Source: Haliea sp. (lineage in GTDB: Bacteria > Pseudomonadota > Gammaproteobacteria > Pseudomonadales > Halieaceae). From it: a stretch of DNA of 64,000 nt. Position 1 is the first letter of the stretch; each line of letters opens with the position of its first letter. Position numbers and translations under genes: made by a program. The notes under the pieces are model-generated. The model saw only the letters and a program-made list of their open reading frames with translations, had not been told where the DNA came from and searched no databases. Of this stretch, positions 52,637 through 62,542 are shown piece by piece. The stretch lies in contig JADJAL010000008.1 in the NCBI GenBank assembly GCA_016704305.1, forward strand, positions 1 through 64,000. Reading direction: 5' to 3'.

Positions 52637-53492
52637 CTACTCCAGGCGCATCGACAGATCCAGCGCCCTGCAGTCCTTGGTCAGCGCGCCGATGGAAATA
52701 AAATCCACGCCGGTTTGTGCAATCGCCAGCAACGTCTGCTCAGTGACATTGCCGGAGGCCTCCAGCTCGACGCGCCCATCGACCAGCGCCACGGCCGCTG
52801 CGATCTGCTCCAGTGAGAAGTTATCCAGCATGATCCGATCACAGGCCGCAGCCAGTGCCTCTTCCAATTCGGCAACGTTCTCGACTTCCACTTCCACCCG
52901 GTTTGCCCGGCGCCAAACGGCGGGCAGCGGCCACGGCCGGGTTAATGCCGCCGCAGGCCGCGATGTGGTTTTCCTTGATCAGGAACGCGTCGTACAAACC
53001 GATGCGGTGATTGTGGCAGCCGCCACAGCGCACAGCGTACTTCTGCGCGTCGCGCAGTCCGGGAACTGTTTTGCGTGTATCGAGCAGGCGCACCCCGGTG
53101 GCGGACACCCGCTCCGCGTAGCGTCGGCAGATAGTGGCAGTACCCGATAACAATTGCAGGAAGTTCAACGCGCAGCGCTCCCCGGTCAGCAGGCTGCGCG
53201 CCGGACCCTCGAACGAGAACAGCGTGTCACCGGCACTGATGTTGGCGCCGTCGCGGTGCTGCCATGCAATTTGCACTTGCGTGTCGAGCTGAGCGAACAC
53301 CGCATCCACCCAGGGCTGGCCACAGAGCACGCCATCCTCGCGGGTAATGACGCGACCGCTTGCGCGCGCATCCGGGGCGATGAGCGCGGCGGTGATATCG
53401 CCGCTGCCGATGTCTTCGGCCAGCGCAGCGCGGACATTGCGCAGCACGACAGCGGGATCGGGTGCGGTGATTGTGTATTCAGGTTGCTGCAT
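52637..53492 (-). CDS. nadC: Nicotinate-nucleotide pyrophosphorylase NadC (frameshifted)
   Basis: Converts quinolinate and PRPP to nicotinate mononucleotide in NAD synthesis. ALAEDIGSGDITAALI, LNFLQLLSGTAT, LLDTRKTVPGLR, KYAVRCGGCHNHR and IKENHI are typical. An extra base near 52897-52901 breaks the frame; without it the text runs GKRVEVEVENVAELEEAL into the frame with IMLDNFS and ISIGALTKDCRALDLSM. Start ATG 53492 is chosen to give a usual 284 residues, though its ribosome-binding site is weak. GTG 53543 is an alternative. Confidence 0.93.
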
Positions 53493-53653
53493 AAGCTGTG
53501 TTGGTGGCGACGAGAGGGCCGCGATTGTAGCAGTTACCCGCACACGCTGTTAATCCCGGCAAGCACCTGTGGCGTATTTTGTCGCCGTGGGTAAACTGGC
53601 TGCTTGCAATGGTCTGGCGACATTCTGGATATCGGGCGAGCGTGAAATACACA

Positions 53654-54205
53654 ATGGAGGGGGGGTGGATACGGGAGGCGCGCAGCGTGCCGTCGCCGAA
53701 TTATGGGCCCAGGCCGGATGCGTGCGAGCCTGAGCTGCTGGTGATCCACAATATCTCGCTGCCGCCGCGCTGTTACGGCGGTGATTGCATTGAGCGATTT
53801 TTCACCAACGACCTCGATTGGGATGAACACCCGTATTTCGCGGAGATTCGCGGTGTTGAGGTCTCCGCGCACTTCCTCATCCAGCGCACCGGCGCGCTAC
53901 TGCAGTTCGTGGATTGTGGCGAGCGCGCCTGGCATGCGGGGCAGTCCAGCTTTGAGGGGCGCGGCAATTGCAATGATTTCAGTATCGGTATCGAACTCGA
54001 AGGTACCGACGATGACCCTTACACCGATGCGCAGTATGCGGCGCTGGCAGCGCTCACGAAAGCGCTGATCAGCCGCTATCCCGGTCTCTCGCCAGCAAGA
54101 ATTGTCGGCCACAGTGATATTGCCCCGGGGCGCAAAACAGATCCAGGGCCTGCCTTCGACTGGTCGCGTTATCGCCAGCAACTGCACGAGCGTGCCAGTA
54201 CCTAA
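53654..54205 (+). CDS. ampD: 1,6-anhydro-N-acetylmuramyl-L-alanine amidase AmpD
   Basis: Cytoplasmic zinc amidase that recycles anhydro-muropeptides; its loss induces AmpC beta-lactamase in species that have it. 183 residues, exactly the E. coli length, from ATG 53654 (MEGGWIREARSVPSPNYGPRPD). Zinc ligands H32 (VIHNIS), H153 (VGHSDIAP) and D163 (KTDPGPAFDW) and the catalytic K161 are present. The open frame extends to 53579 but the extra part has no AmpD similarity. nadC is divergent just upstream. Confidence 0.95.
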   Translation: MEGGWIREARSVPSPNYGPRPDACEPELLVIHNISLPPRCYGGDCIERFFTNDLDWDEHPYFAEIRGVEVSAHFLIQRTGALLQFVDCGERAWHAGQSSFEGRGNCNDFSIGIELEGTDDDPYTDAQYAALAALTKALISRYPGLSPARIVGHSDIAPGRKTDPGPAFDWSRYRQQLHERAST

Positions 54206-54301
54206 TTTGGTGCGATTTTCTTACGGCAGTTTTTTCCTGAGCTGCTAAGCTTTGCCCAAATACGGATAATAAAAGTCGCCACACGCAGGATTGCACGCTG
54301 C

Positions 54302-55902
54302 ATGCTGACACCGAACGACGCTGATGTGACATTGCCTTCTATCATTGCGTCCCTGGCAGGAAGATACGGGGCGCAGGACGTTGTTCTTACGATTATTTTT
54401 CATCCCGACCCGACGCGCATCGGACAAAGGGCGGTGGTGCCGCAACAATCCGGCATCGCGCCGTGGGTACTGGGTCGGCGCAGTCCGGATTTTCACGGAG
54501 CCGATGGGCAGGTGCCGCTGCCGCTCGACGACCCGCATATCAGTCGCCGCGCCTTGCAGTTCACGCTGAAGGGCAAGCATCTGGCCATCAGCCGGTTTCA
54601 ACCCTCGAGCCGCTGTCGCCTGGGAGAAACCGAGCTGTCCGACCATGTAGAGGTTGAATGGGAGCGCTTGCGAGAAGGAATCCCGATGTTGATGGGGCAT
54701 AGCATAGTGCTGCTCCTGCGACTTGGCCGCGGCAGCAGTCAGTACGATGCGCGTCACGACCCGCATTACGATCCGCCGTACGACAAGGCATGCGCATCAG
54801 ACAGTCTTTTACGCGGCAGCAGCGCCGCTATGGCCGACATCAGGGAGCAGGTCGTCCGCGCCGGAAGCAGCGACCTCGATGTCCTGATTCGTGGCGCTAC
54901 CGGCACCGGCAAGGAGTTGGTCGCCACTGCAATTCATCGCGGCAGTCGCCGGGCAGGAGCGCCCATGGTGAGCGTGAATATGGCGGCCATTCCGAGCGAA
55001 CTGGCGGCATCAGCTTTGTTCGGCAGTGCCAGGGGTGCCTTTACCGGCGCGAATCAGGCAGTGCCCGGGTATTTCCAGCAGGCCGAGGGCGGCACGCTGT
55101 TTCTGGACGAAATTGGCGACGCTGCACCCGAGGTGCAACCGCAACTGTTGCGCGCACTGCAGCAGCGTGAGATTCAGGCAGTGGGCGGGCCGATAAGGCG
55201 TGTTGATGTGCGCGTCATTTCCGCCACGGATGCAGAACTCGATGGAGAGGGTAGCGATTTCAAGGCGGCCCTGCGCCATCGCCTCGGCGCCTGCGAAATT
55301 ACGTTGCCGCCGCTGCGTGAACATCCGGAAGATATCGGCGAGTTGTTACTGTATTTTCTGCGTGAAAGCGCGGCTGCGGCGCAGCGCGACGATTTCCGCC
55401 CGATGCACACAGCGCCGCACCTGTCATCGCCACCTGGGCCGTGCTGTATTTCGCTTTCCTTTCCTACCACTGGCCTGGCAATGTGCGTGAGCTCGCCAAC
55501 TTTGCGCAGCAGGTGGTGCTGGCCAGCGAGCGCACACCGCTGCTGAATGAGCATTTGCGCGCGGCGATGATGGGAGGGCGCGCGTCCGCCTCGTCATTTT
55601 CCGGGCGTCTCAAGCGACGCAAAATGCAGGAAATCGACGACGATACCTTCGAGCAGGCCATGCTTGCCAACGATTGCGACGTGTTTCGCGTGGCACAGCA
55701 CCTCGGTGTTTCCCGTGCCGCTGTTTACCGCCGCATTGAAGCCTCCCCGCGTTATTGCCTGGCCAGCGAAATTTCGCCGCAGGATTTACAGCGCCTGATG
55801 GAAGAGCACGCCGGTGATACCGCAACCGTGGCGCGCGAGCTGCGCGTGTCACACAACAGCTTGCGCAACCAGTTGCGTAAGCTGCCCGCCGAACGGCGCT
55901 GA
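54302..55902 (+). CDS. FHA-domain sigma54-dependent activator (frameshifted)
   Basis: About 533 residues. An N-terminal FHA domain (about 54-118, with WVLGRR and PHISRRALQF) recognises phospho-Thr. A His/Tyr/Asp-rich linker follows (about 148-163), then the AAA+ domain with Walker A GATGTGKE (198-205), sigma54 loop GAFTGA (245-250) and Walker B LFLDEIGD (266-273). The C-terminal Fis-type helix-turn-helix is doubled (VAQHLGVSRAAVYRRIE and VARELRVSHNSLRNQLRK). A base is missing near 55400-55402. There is no receiver domain. The kinase gene follows after nine bases. Confidence 0.9.
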
Positions 55903-55911
55903 GTCACACCG

Positions 55912-57348
55912 TTGGACAACTTTGTCGGTCCGTATCGCATTCTACGGTTGATCAAGCAGGGTGGTCAGGGCAGTGTCTACCTCGGGTACGACAAACGGCT
56001 GCACCGTCGCGTAGCGATCAAGATCTATAGCCTGCCCTCTACTCGCGCCGCACGCAGGCAACTGCTCCGCGAAGCGCGGACGGTGGCCAGCATCCAGAGC
56101 CACAAGGTGGTGCAGATTCACGATGTGATCGAGTCCAGTACGCACCTGGCGATGGTGATGGAATATGTACCCGGTTGCAGCCTGGAAGATTTCCTCACGG
56201 CCGTGCGCCCCTCGCTGGCCAGTGTATTGACCGTCGGCACTGATGTCGCCGGCGCGCTGGCGCTGGCTCGCCAGAACCATATCGTGCACGGCGATGTGAA
56301 AGCGGGCAATGTGCTGATCACTGAAACCGGGCGTGCCAAACTCACGGATTTTGGTATTTCCAGAAGCCCTTCCGACGCCCGTTCTGGCAAGTGGAGCGCA
56401 GGCAGTTTGTCTGCCCTGTCGCCAGAGCAGTTGCTCGGCAAGCCGCTGGATGAACGTGCGGATTTGTTTGCGCTTGGCTGCCTGTTGTATCGAATGCTGT
56501 GTGGTGAACAGCCTTTTCATCGCAACGGCACACTCGATCCCGAGCTACTGCTGAAACGCGACCCGAAGCCCATGGCGGAAGTCGTCACGGGCGATGTGGA
56601 CCTGCCGGACCCGCTGGTGGCAATTATCTCTGCGCTGCTGCAGAAAGATCCGGCCAAGAGGCCCGCAAATACGCGGCGCGTGCGACAGGTGCTGCGCACG
56701 GTCATGCGCACGCTGCCGATGTCGACCTCCAACAGCCTTCTGCGGGAAGCGCGTCCGTGCTTTCGGCAGGAGTCGCCGGAGGATATGCCGCCGCTCATAC
56801 CCAAGGGGCTTGGTCAACAGGGGCGGTCTGCGCTGGTGCCGTCGGGCACCCGTTGGACCCGGTTCCGACATCGACTGACCACGCTCAGGTGGCCAGCGCG
56901 CACCGCGCTGGCACTGGCACTGGTCGCACTCGCTGGAGTGCCACTGGCGATGGCGCTGCGCAATACAGTGACGCCGGTACGCTTCACGCCACCGCAAACC
57001 AGTGTCACCGAAATGGTGATTTTACCGCCGGAAATTTCCAAAATATGGCTGCTGAAACAGGTGCGAAGTGCGTTGGGTGAACAACTGGGCAATATTCGCA
57101 TCGTAGGGCCTCTGGGTGCATTTCCAGTGACGACCATTTATTCCCGTGGCGAACCTACGAACTGGAATGAGACGTCTGAGCTGGTGGTTGATACCGCCAT
57201 TCGTTGTGTCGGCAGCGTCTGCGTATTCTCAATCAGCCGGGAGCAGTCAGGCACGCGCATCAGTCGACAGGGTGTCCTGCTGGCTGACATGGCATTACAG
57301 GAGTGGCACGACATCGTGCGTGACACCACCCTGTCGCTCTACCGCTGA
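55912..57348 (+). CDS. Membrane Ser/Thr protein kinase (Hanks type)
   Basis: 478 residues from TTG 55912. The kinase domain has a Gly loop KQGGQGSVY (15-23), VAIK K37, E54, catalytic HGDVKAGN (126-133) and DFG (147-149). The usual HRD Arg is Gly, so it is a non-RD kinase. A membrane span (about 330-349) puts a 130-residue C-terminal domain of unknown fold in the periplasm. It is tightly linked to the FHA activator, whose FHA domain could read its phosphorylation. The start codon and weak ribosome-binding site suggest translation coupled to the upstream gene. Confidence 0.88.
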   Translation: MDNFVGPYRILRLIKQGGQGSVYLGYDKRLHRRVAIKIYSLPSTRAARRQLLREARTVASIQSHKVVQIHDVIESSTHLAMVMEYVPGCSLEDFLTAVRPSLASVLTVGTDVAGALALARQNHIVHGDVKAGNVLITETGRAKLTDFGISRSPSDARSGKWSAGSLSALSPEQLLGKPLDERADLFALGCLLYRMLCGEQPFHRNGTLDPELLLKRDPKPMAEVVTGDVDLPDPLVAIISALLQKDPAKRPANTRRVRQVLRTVMRTLPMSTSNSLLREARPCFRQESPEDMPPLIPKGLGQQGRSALVPSGTRWTRFRHRLTTLRWPARTALALALVALAGVPLAMALRNTVTPVRFTPPQTSVTEMVILPPEISKIWLLKQVRSALGEQLGNIRIVGPLGAFPVTTIYSRGEPTNWNETSELVVDTAIRCVGSVCVFSISREQSGTRISRQGVLLADMALQEWHDIVRDTTLSLYR

Positions 57349-57385
57349 TTTACACCAGGCGACAGCGGCGACCAGCGGCAGGGAA

Positions 57386-58282
57386 TCAGTGAGCGCGATG
57401 CTGTATCTCCTCCAGCAGCGCGCGATTGCGGGGAGCGGCGATACCCAGCTGGTCGGCCACCTCTAGCAGGTAGCCCGTGATGTACTCGATTTCAGTGCGC
57501 CGCTCGCACTCAACATCCTGCAACATGGAGGAGCGGTTGTCGGCGGTGCCGGCGATGACGGCGGCGACGGTAGACGGCAACTGCTGCGCGATATCGCCAA
57601 AGCCTGCCGCACGGCAGATGCTGGATACCTCATCACACAGCAGGGCGACTTGCTCCGCCAGGTCGCGGCGCTGGCCCAATTCGCCGTTGCGACAACCGTG
57701 CACGGCAGTCAGCGGATTGATGATGCAGTTGACCGCCAGCTTTGCCCACAGTGCATTCGCGATATGCCCATCCCACACGCAGTGGTCTACCGCACGCGAC
57801 CACTGCGCGAACCAGGGCGGTGGTGTAGCCAGCCCTGTCTTTCCGATTCGGGTTTGCCCGCGCCCGGCGTGGCGGATGTGCCGCGCGCCGAGCGCATAGG
57901 CGCCCTCGGTCGTGGTGCCGCAGTAAATATCCAGACGCGGCCAATCCGCGGCCAGTTGTTCGGCCAGTCCCATGCCGTTGACCAGCAACAGCACAACGCA
58001 ATCATCGTTGAGTAGATGAGCGATACCTGCGACCGCAGCGCGCACATCGTAGGCTTTGGTGGTGACCAGGAGGTGCGAGATGAGTTCATCGTCGCCCGCT
58101 GTGATAACGGGCAGTTGTGCTTCGCAGCGCTGGTCGCCGCGCTCCACGATCAAGGGGAGAAAGCGCTGATGCGTGCCAGGACGCATTACCAGCGTCGCGC
58201 TGCTGCCGCTGCGGTGCAGTGCCTGTGCAAAGAGGCAGCCGATTGCGCCAGCTCCCAGCACGTGCCAGTGCGCGTCCTGCAT
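57386..58282 (-). CDS. panE: 2-dehydropantoate 2-reductase (PanE/ApbA family)
   Basis: 298 residues. The NADPH-binding Rossmann start HVLGAGAIGCLFAQAL (7-22), LLVTTKAYDV, the GTTTEGAY stretch and the catalytic-lysine segment NALWAKLAVNCIINPLTA are in family order. It reduces ketopantoate to pantoate for CoA synthesis; some paralogues reduce other 2-keto acids. It is on the minus strand, convergent with the kinase, and separate from modC by a 175-base gap. Confidence 0.92.
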   Translation of the reverse strand: MQDAHWHVLGAGAIGCLFAQALHRSGSSATLVMRPGTHQRFLPLIVERGDQRCEAQLPVITAGDDELISHLLVTTKAYDVRAAVAGIAHLLNDDCVVLLLVNGMGLAEQLAADWPRLDIYCGTTTEGAYALGARHIRHAGRGQTRIGKTGLATPPPWFAQWSRAVDHCVWDGHIANALWAKLAVNCIINPLTAVHGCRNGELGQRRDLAEQVALLCDEVSSICRAAGFGDIAQQLPSTVAAVIAGTADNRSSMLQDVECERRTEIEYITGYLLEVADQLGIAAPRNRALLEEIQHRAH

Positions 58283-58457
58283 GCCTATGAGCCGTGCATT
58301 GAGGCGTTAACGAGTTTGTGGTGCATGACGATGTAGCTCCTGTTTTCGCTCACTGGTGGCGGTCAGACACTATGCCATCCGCGGCTGTCGTTGCAAAAGC
58401 CGATCTGCGGCTGTGCGGGAAATCCGCACATCGATTCGCCAGTTTGCGGTGCCGCAA
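58283..58457. other. Spacer between modC and panE
   Basis: 175 bases without a gene, between the modC stop and the panE start on the minus strand. No clear promoter, terminator or repeat was recognised. A short imperfect GC stem around CTGTGCGGGAAATCCGCACA (58411-58430) is the only structure seen. Confidence 0.4.
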
Positions 58458-59543
58458 TTACTCGATCAGTGCCACCGATTTCACCTGCGCCCAAACCTGC
58501 GAACCGGCTTGCAGTCCAAGCTCGGCCACGGCGCGCTGCGTGATGCGCGCCAGCAACAGCGACTGCCCGCACGCAACGCGCACCAGCGCTTGTGACGGGT
58601 GCGTATCCGCCACCAGCGCATCGACCCGGCACGGCAGGCAGTTCTGGATACTGGTGTGTTGTGGCTTTGAGGTGGTCAGGCTCACGTCGCGCGCCAGAAC
58701 CCGCAGACGCACCTTGCTGCCAGGCGACAGGCCGACATCGCGCAACCACAGGCTTCCCCCGGCGAACGCGGCGCGACAGAGGTGCCAGCGTTCGTCACGC
58801 TCGGCGATGTGTCCCGTGAGCACCGCGCCCGTCTCATCGCCGAACAGCAGCGGGCTGTCATGTGCGTTGAATACGTCAGCCAGGGGACCCGCTGCCTTGA
58901 CCTTCCCCTGCTCAAGCACCACCACGTGATCCGCAAGGCGCGCTACTTCATCGGTGGCATGCGTCACATAAAGCATCGGCGTGCTCAGCGTATCGCGCAT
59001 GCGCTCCAGCCACGGCATGATCTCGTAGCGGCGCGAGTGGTCCAGTGACGCCAGCGGTTCATCCAGCAATAGCAGGCGCGGTTGCGTGGCTAACGCCCTG
59101 GCAATCGCCACGCGCTGGCGTTCGCCGCCCGAGAGTTGATCAGCGCGGCGCGTGAGCAATGTACCGATGCCAAGCAGGTCGATGATGTCGCGCAGTGAGT
59201 CCGCAGTGGCCGCGTTTCCGGCACGCCGCAATCCGTACTCCAGGTTGCCACGCACATCCAGGTGCTCAAACAGGCTCGCCTCCTGGAACACATAACCCAG
59301 GGAGCGCGCCCACGTGGGCAGGAATTTTCGCGCGCCGTCATCCTGCCATGCTTCACCTGCCATGCGGACCACACCCCTGGCGCCGCGTTCCAGGCCGGCG
59401 ACGCAGCGCAGCAGGCTGGTCTTGCCGCAACCGGACGGGCCAAACAGCACGGTGATGCCGCGTGCCGGAACGGCGATATCGATGCTCAGCTCGAATTCGG
59501 GGCGCGTTAAGTGCTGGCGAATCTGCAGTACAGCCGGATTCAC
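58458..59543 (-). CDS. modC: Molybdate ABC transporter ATP-binding protein ModC
   Basis: 361 residues powering molybdate import. Walker A FGPSGCGKTSLLR lies near 34-46, the signature LSGGERQRVAIARAL and Walker B LLLLDEPLASLD follow, and VTHATDEV carries the switch His. A C-terminal MOBE/TOBE domain (about 295-361, with VADTHPSQALVRV) likely binds molybdate. The start is GTG 59543, overlapping the modB stop by four bases. Confidence 0.95.
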   Translation of the reverse strand: MNPAVLQIRQHLTRPEFELSIDIAVPARGITVLFGPSGCGKTSLLRCVAGLERGARGVVRMAGEAWQDDGARKFLPTWARSLGYVFQEASLFEHLDVRGNLEYGLRRAGNAATADSLRDIIDLLGIGTLLTRRADQLSGGERQRVAIARALATQPRLLLLDEPLASLDHSRRYEIMPWLERMRDTLSTPMLYVTHATDEVARLADHVVVLEQGKVKAAGPLADVFNAHDSPLLFGDETGAVLTGHIAERDERWHLCRAAFAGGSLWLRDVGLSPGSKVRLRVLARDVSLTTSKPQHTSIQNCLPCRVDALVADTHPSQALVRVACGQSLLLARITQRAVAELGLQAGSQVWAQVKSVALIE

Positions 59544-60223
59544 ATCAACACCCGCCTGTGCCGTCGATTCAGCAGTCCCAGGCCGGTGAGTACGACGAAT
59601 GAAAACACGACCATGCCGCCCGCCAGCCAGTGGGCTTGCGCGTACTCCATCGCTTCGACATGACCGTAGATCTGGGTGGAGATGACGCGTGTCTTGCCGG
59701 GGATGTTGCCGCCGATCATCAGCACCACGCCGAACTCACCCACGGTGTGGGCAAAGGTCAGTATTGCGGCGGTGATAAAGCCGGGGCGGGCCATCGGCAG
59801 CGCCACGGTCAGGAATGCATTAAGTGGGCGTGCGCGCAATGTCGCCGCGACTTCCATGGGCCGCGTGCCGATTGCCTCGAACGCGTGTTGCAAGGGTTGC
59901 ACCGCGAATGGCAGCGAATAAATAAGTGAGCCGAGCAGCAGGCCACTGAAGGTAAATGTCAGCAGGCCCAGGCCCATGGCCTGGGTGAGCTGGCCGAGCG
60001 GTCCATGCGGCCCAAGGGCGACGAGCAGGTAAAAGCCCAGCACCGTGGGCGGCAATACCAGAGGCAAGGCAACGACGGCGCCCAGTACGGTGCGCCAACG
60101 GGATTCCGTATGCGCCAGCCACCATGCCAACGGTGTCGCGAGTATTAATAGCAGGACCGTCGTCAGGCCGGCTAACTCAATCGTCAGCAGAATGGCCTGC
60201 AGCGCGGGTGAATCAATTGTCAT
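59540..60223 (-). CDS. modB: Molybdate ABC transporter permease ModB
   Basis: 227 residues (E. coli 229) with about five membrane spans. The permease EAA-type loop is seen around RPMEVAATLRARPLNAFLTVALPMARPG, followed by FAHTVGEFGVVLMIGGNIPGKT, typical of ModB/CysT. ATG 60223 overlaps the modA stop by ATGA; the open frame further upstream lies inside modA. Confidence 0.95.
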   Translation of the reverse strand: MTIDSPALQAILLTIELAGLTTVLLLILATPLAWWLAHTESRWRTVLGAVVALPLVLPPTVLGFYLLVALGPHGPLGQLTQAMGLGLLTFTFSGLLLGSLIYSLPFAVQPLQHAFEAIGTRPMEVAATLRARPLNAFLTVALPMARPGFITAAILTFAHTVGEFGVVLMIGGNIPGKTRVISTQIYGHVEAMEYAQAHWLAGGMVVFSFVVLTGLGLLNRRHRRVLM

Positions 60224-60993
60224 TGCTGTTGGCAAACATAGCCAAAGCTGCAGATGATACGGATCGCTGTCTCGCTTTGCAGGAATGCGGCGAACGACGT
60301 GGCGGCAGGATTGTCCTTTCCGTTCGCCAGGATCACGGCGTCCTGCTTGATCGGTGCATGCAGGCTGGCCGGCACAATCCATGCCGAGCCCTCTGTAAGC
60401 TGCCCATTTTCATAAATCTGTGACAGTGCCACAAAACCGAGCGGCGCATTGCCAGTGGCGACAAACTGGAAAGCCTGCGCGATGCTTTCGCCCTGTACGA
60501 ATTTTGGCTGCAGTTGCTCGAGTAGTTCGAGATTCGTCAGTGTCTCGACGGCCGCTGCGCCGTAAGGTGCCAGCGCGGGATTGGCCAGCGCAATCTTCTC
60601 AAAATGACCCGTGCGCAGCACCTCACCCTCCTGATCGACCAGTCCAGGCTGTTTGCTCCACAGAGCCAGCTTTCCGACAGCGTAAGTGAAGCGCGTGCCA
60701 CCCAGCCCGAGTCCCTCTTCCTCCAGGCGGGCGGGCGTTTTTCTATCAGCTGACAGCAACATTTGATACGGTGCGCCATTCACGATCTGGGCGTACAGGC
60801 TGCCTGTCGCGGCAAATGAAAGCACCACGGCGTGCCCCGTGTCCTGCGTAAACGCGGCCGCTATTTGCTGCATCGGCGCAGCGAAATTCGCGGCGACGGC
60901 AACATTGACTTCGGCGGCGTTGGCCTGGATTGCAACACTGCACGCAAATGCGATCTGTACTATTACCTTGCGCACAATAAACCTGCTATTCAT
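60220..60993 (-). CDS. modA: Molybdate-binding periplasmic protein ModA
   Basis: 257 residues, equal in length to E. coli ModA. A signal peptide (about 1-26, ending QANA-AEVN) precedes the binding protein: VAVAANFAAPMQQIAAAF, SFAATGSLYAQI and NPALAPYGAAA are the oxyanion-site regions. ATG 60993 is chosen to give a normal signal peptide; an upstream ATG at 61038 is in frame. It is divergent from the porin-like gene, with the shared control region at 60994-61141. No ModE-type palindrome was seen there. Confidence 0.94.
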   Translation of the reverse strand: MNSRFIVRKVIVQIAFACSVAIQANAAEVNVAVAANFAAPMQQIAAAFTQDTGHAVVLSFAATGSLYAQIVNGAPYQMLLSADRKTPARLEEEGLGLGGTRFTYAVGKLALWSKQPGLVDQEGEVLRTGHFEKIALANPALAPYGAAAVETLTNLELLEQLQPKFVQGESIAQAFQFVATGNAPLGFVALSQIYENGQLTEGSAWIVPASLHAPIKQDAVILANGKDNPAATSFAAFLQSETAIRIICSFGYVCQQQ

Positions 60994-61141
60994 AATTGCC
61001 GCAGCGAATATAACAACAGCGGCATGCCTTGTGAACAACTGCTCGTTAAACGGACTGCCGTGAATCTAGTGGACACCTCCAAACCACAATAATAGACAAC
61101 GACAGTATTATCTTCATTTGTAAATCCAAAGGAGCACAGCA

Positions 61142-62316
61142 ATGAAACGAGGGACAGCCCTTGCAGGTCTTTTGCTGCTAAGCGCGGCAACCGCAGCCAA
61201 TGCAGCGGTCAGCGAAGCAGATTTGCAACAATTGCAGCAGAAGCTGGAGCAGGCGCTAAATCGCATAGACCAGCTTGAGCAGCGACTGGCCGCTGTCGAT
61301 GCCACGCAGCCAGCGGCGTCAACAGCGCCAGCGGGTGCGGTTGTCTCAGCACAAGCTCCAGCACCAGCCCCGGCTGCTGTGGCCGCCGCGCCTGCCGATC
61401 AGGTGGCCAGCACAGCGGCAAAGGCGGAACCGAGCGCGTGGACCGACCGTATTCGCATCGAAGGAGATTTTCGCTACCGCTTCCAGAATGATGACAAAGG
61501 CGACCCGATCGACGAATCGCGCGACCGCAACCGCATTCGCGCGCGGCCATTGATCATTGCGACGCTAGATGACGAGTTGCAAGTCGGTTTTGGTTTGGCG
61601 ACAGGGGAGAACAATGACCCGGTGTCGACGATGCAAACGCTGGGCGATGGCGGATCGGATAAGGAGGTGACGATAGACCTCGCATATTTCGACTGGACGG
61701 GAATCGAGGACACGTCCATCCGCGGTGGTCGCTTCAAGAACACCTTCCTCGTGGTCGGTGGCAGCCAACTGCAATGGGATAGCGACTGGCGCCCGGAAGG
61801 CACGGATATAGCTTGGAATAACGGCACGTTCTTTGCGCAGGGTGCCGGCGTATACCTCGAAAGTGACAGCAACCAGGATAATGAGGAGTTCTCCTACATC
61901 CTGCAAACCGGGGCGATGGGCAAACTCGGCCCCCTCGCGCTGACTGGCGGGGTGGGATACACGGACATCGGCGCGGCGGACAAGCCCTGCTTCTACAACC
62001 AGTCTTCCTCCGTACCCGGTGCTTCGAATCTGTGCCAGCGCTGAAGGAAAAGGGGGATTGGCAGGTCGGCTATTACTACGAGGAACTTGAATCGAATGCG
62101 ACACTCGGCCTGCTGACCAACTCAGACTTCGGCGGCGGCGGCACCAACGGCAAGGGCAATGTAGTTTCGGCAGGCTATGCGTTCACCAGCCAGACCAATT
62201 TTCAGCTGACGTATTTGATGGTCGACCGCAACAGCGACCACATCGCCACCATCAACAATGGGCAGGAAATCAGTGTCGATACCTTGCAGCTGGACCTGAA
62301 TTTCAAGTACAAGTAA
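61142..62316 (+). pseudogene. Outer-membrane porin-like gene, internally damaged
   Basis: Signal peptide MKRGTALAGLLLLSAATAANA, then a coiled coil (about 22-52), an Ala/Pro linker and beta-barrel strands typical of the putative-porin family (FRYRFQNDD, LQVGFGLATGENNDP). The first frame runs to 62044. The barrel resumes in another frame near 62044 with KEKGDWQVGYYYEELESNA and ends TLQLDLNFKYK at 62316. The join needs a frame change, and the strands usually lying between appear to be missing, so a short deletion of perhaps 40-60 codons is inferred. Biological or assembly loss cannot be told apart. Confidence 0.7.
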
Positions 62317-62542
62317 CGTGATTATGGGTTCAGATTAACAAGTAACGTGAGGATGGGCCCGGTAGTCGTTGGGACCGTTGAAGGAGCCGACGCGAGTGCC
62401 GGGTGCGCTTGGGCGGGTCACGAGGCTAAAAATCCTAACCCGGTCTAAACCAGCCACTACAAAAGCAGATCCGGATTAAAAACGTATCCTGGCGCATTTC
62501 TATTCAGCGCCTGTGTTTTCCAGCATATAGGAGTCGTGCACC
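62317..62542. other. Spacer between porin-like gene and yajQ
   Basis: 226 bases without a gene. ACAAGTAACGTGA occurs twice (about 62308 and 62339), overlapping the porin end, a short direct repeat of 31-base period. An AGGAG ribosome-binding site for yajQ lies at about 62530. No terminator was recognised. Confidence 0.4.

Noticed and set aside
54302..55902. NtrC-type response regulator
   Set aside because: There is no receiver domain; the N-terminus is an FHA domain.
55912..57348. The kinase as an inactive pseudokinase because of HGD
   Set aside because: The catalytic Asp, the Lys/Glu pair, the Asn and DFG are all present; loss of the Arg is normal in non-RD kinases.
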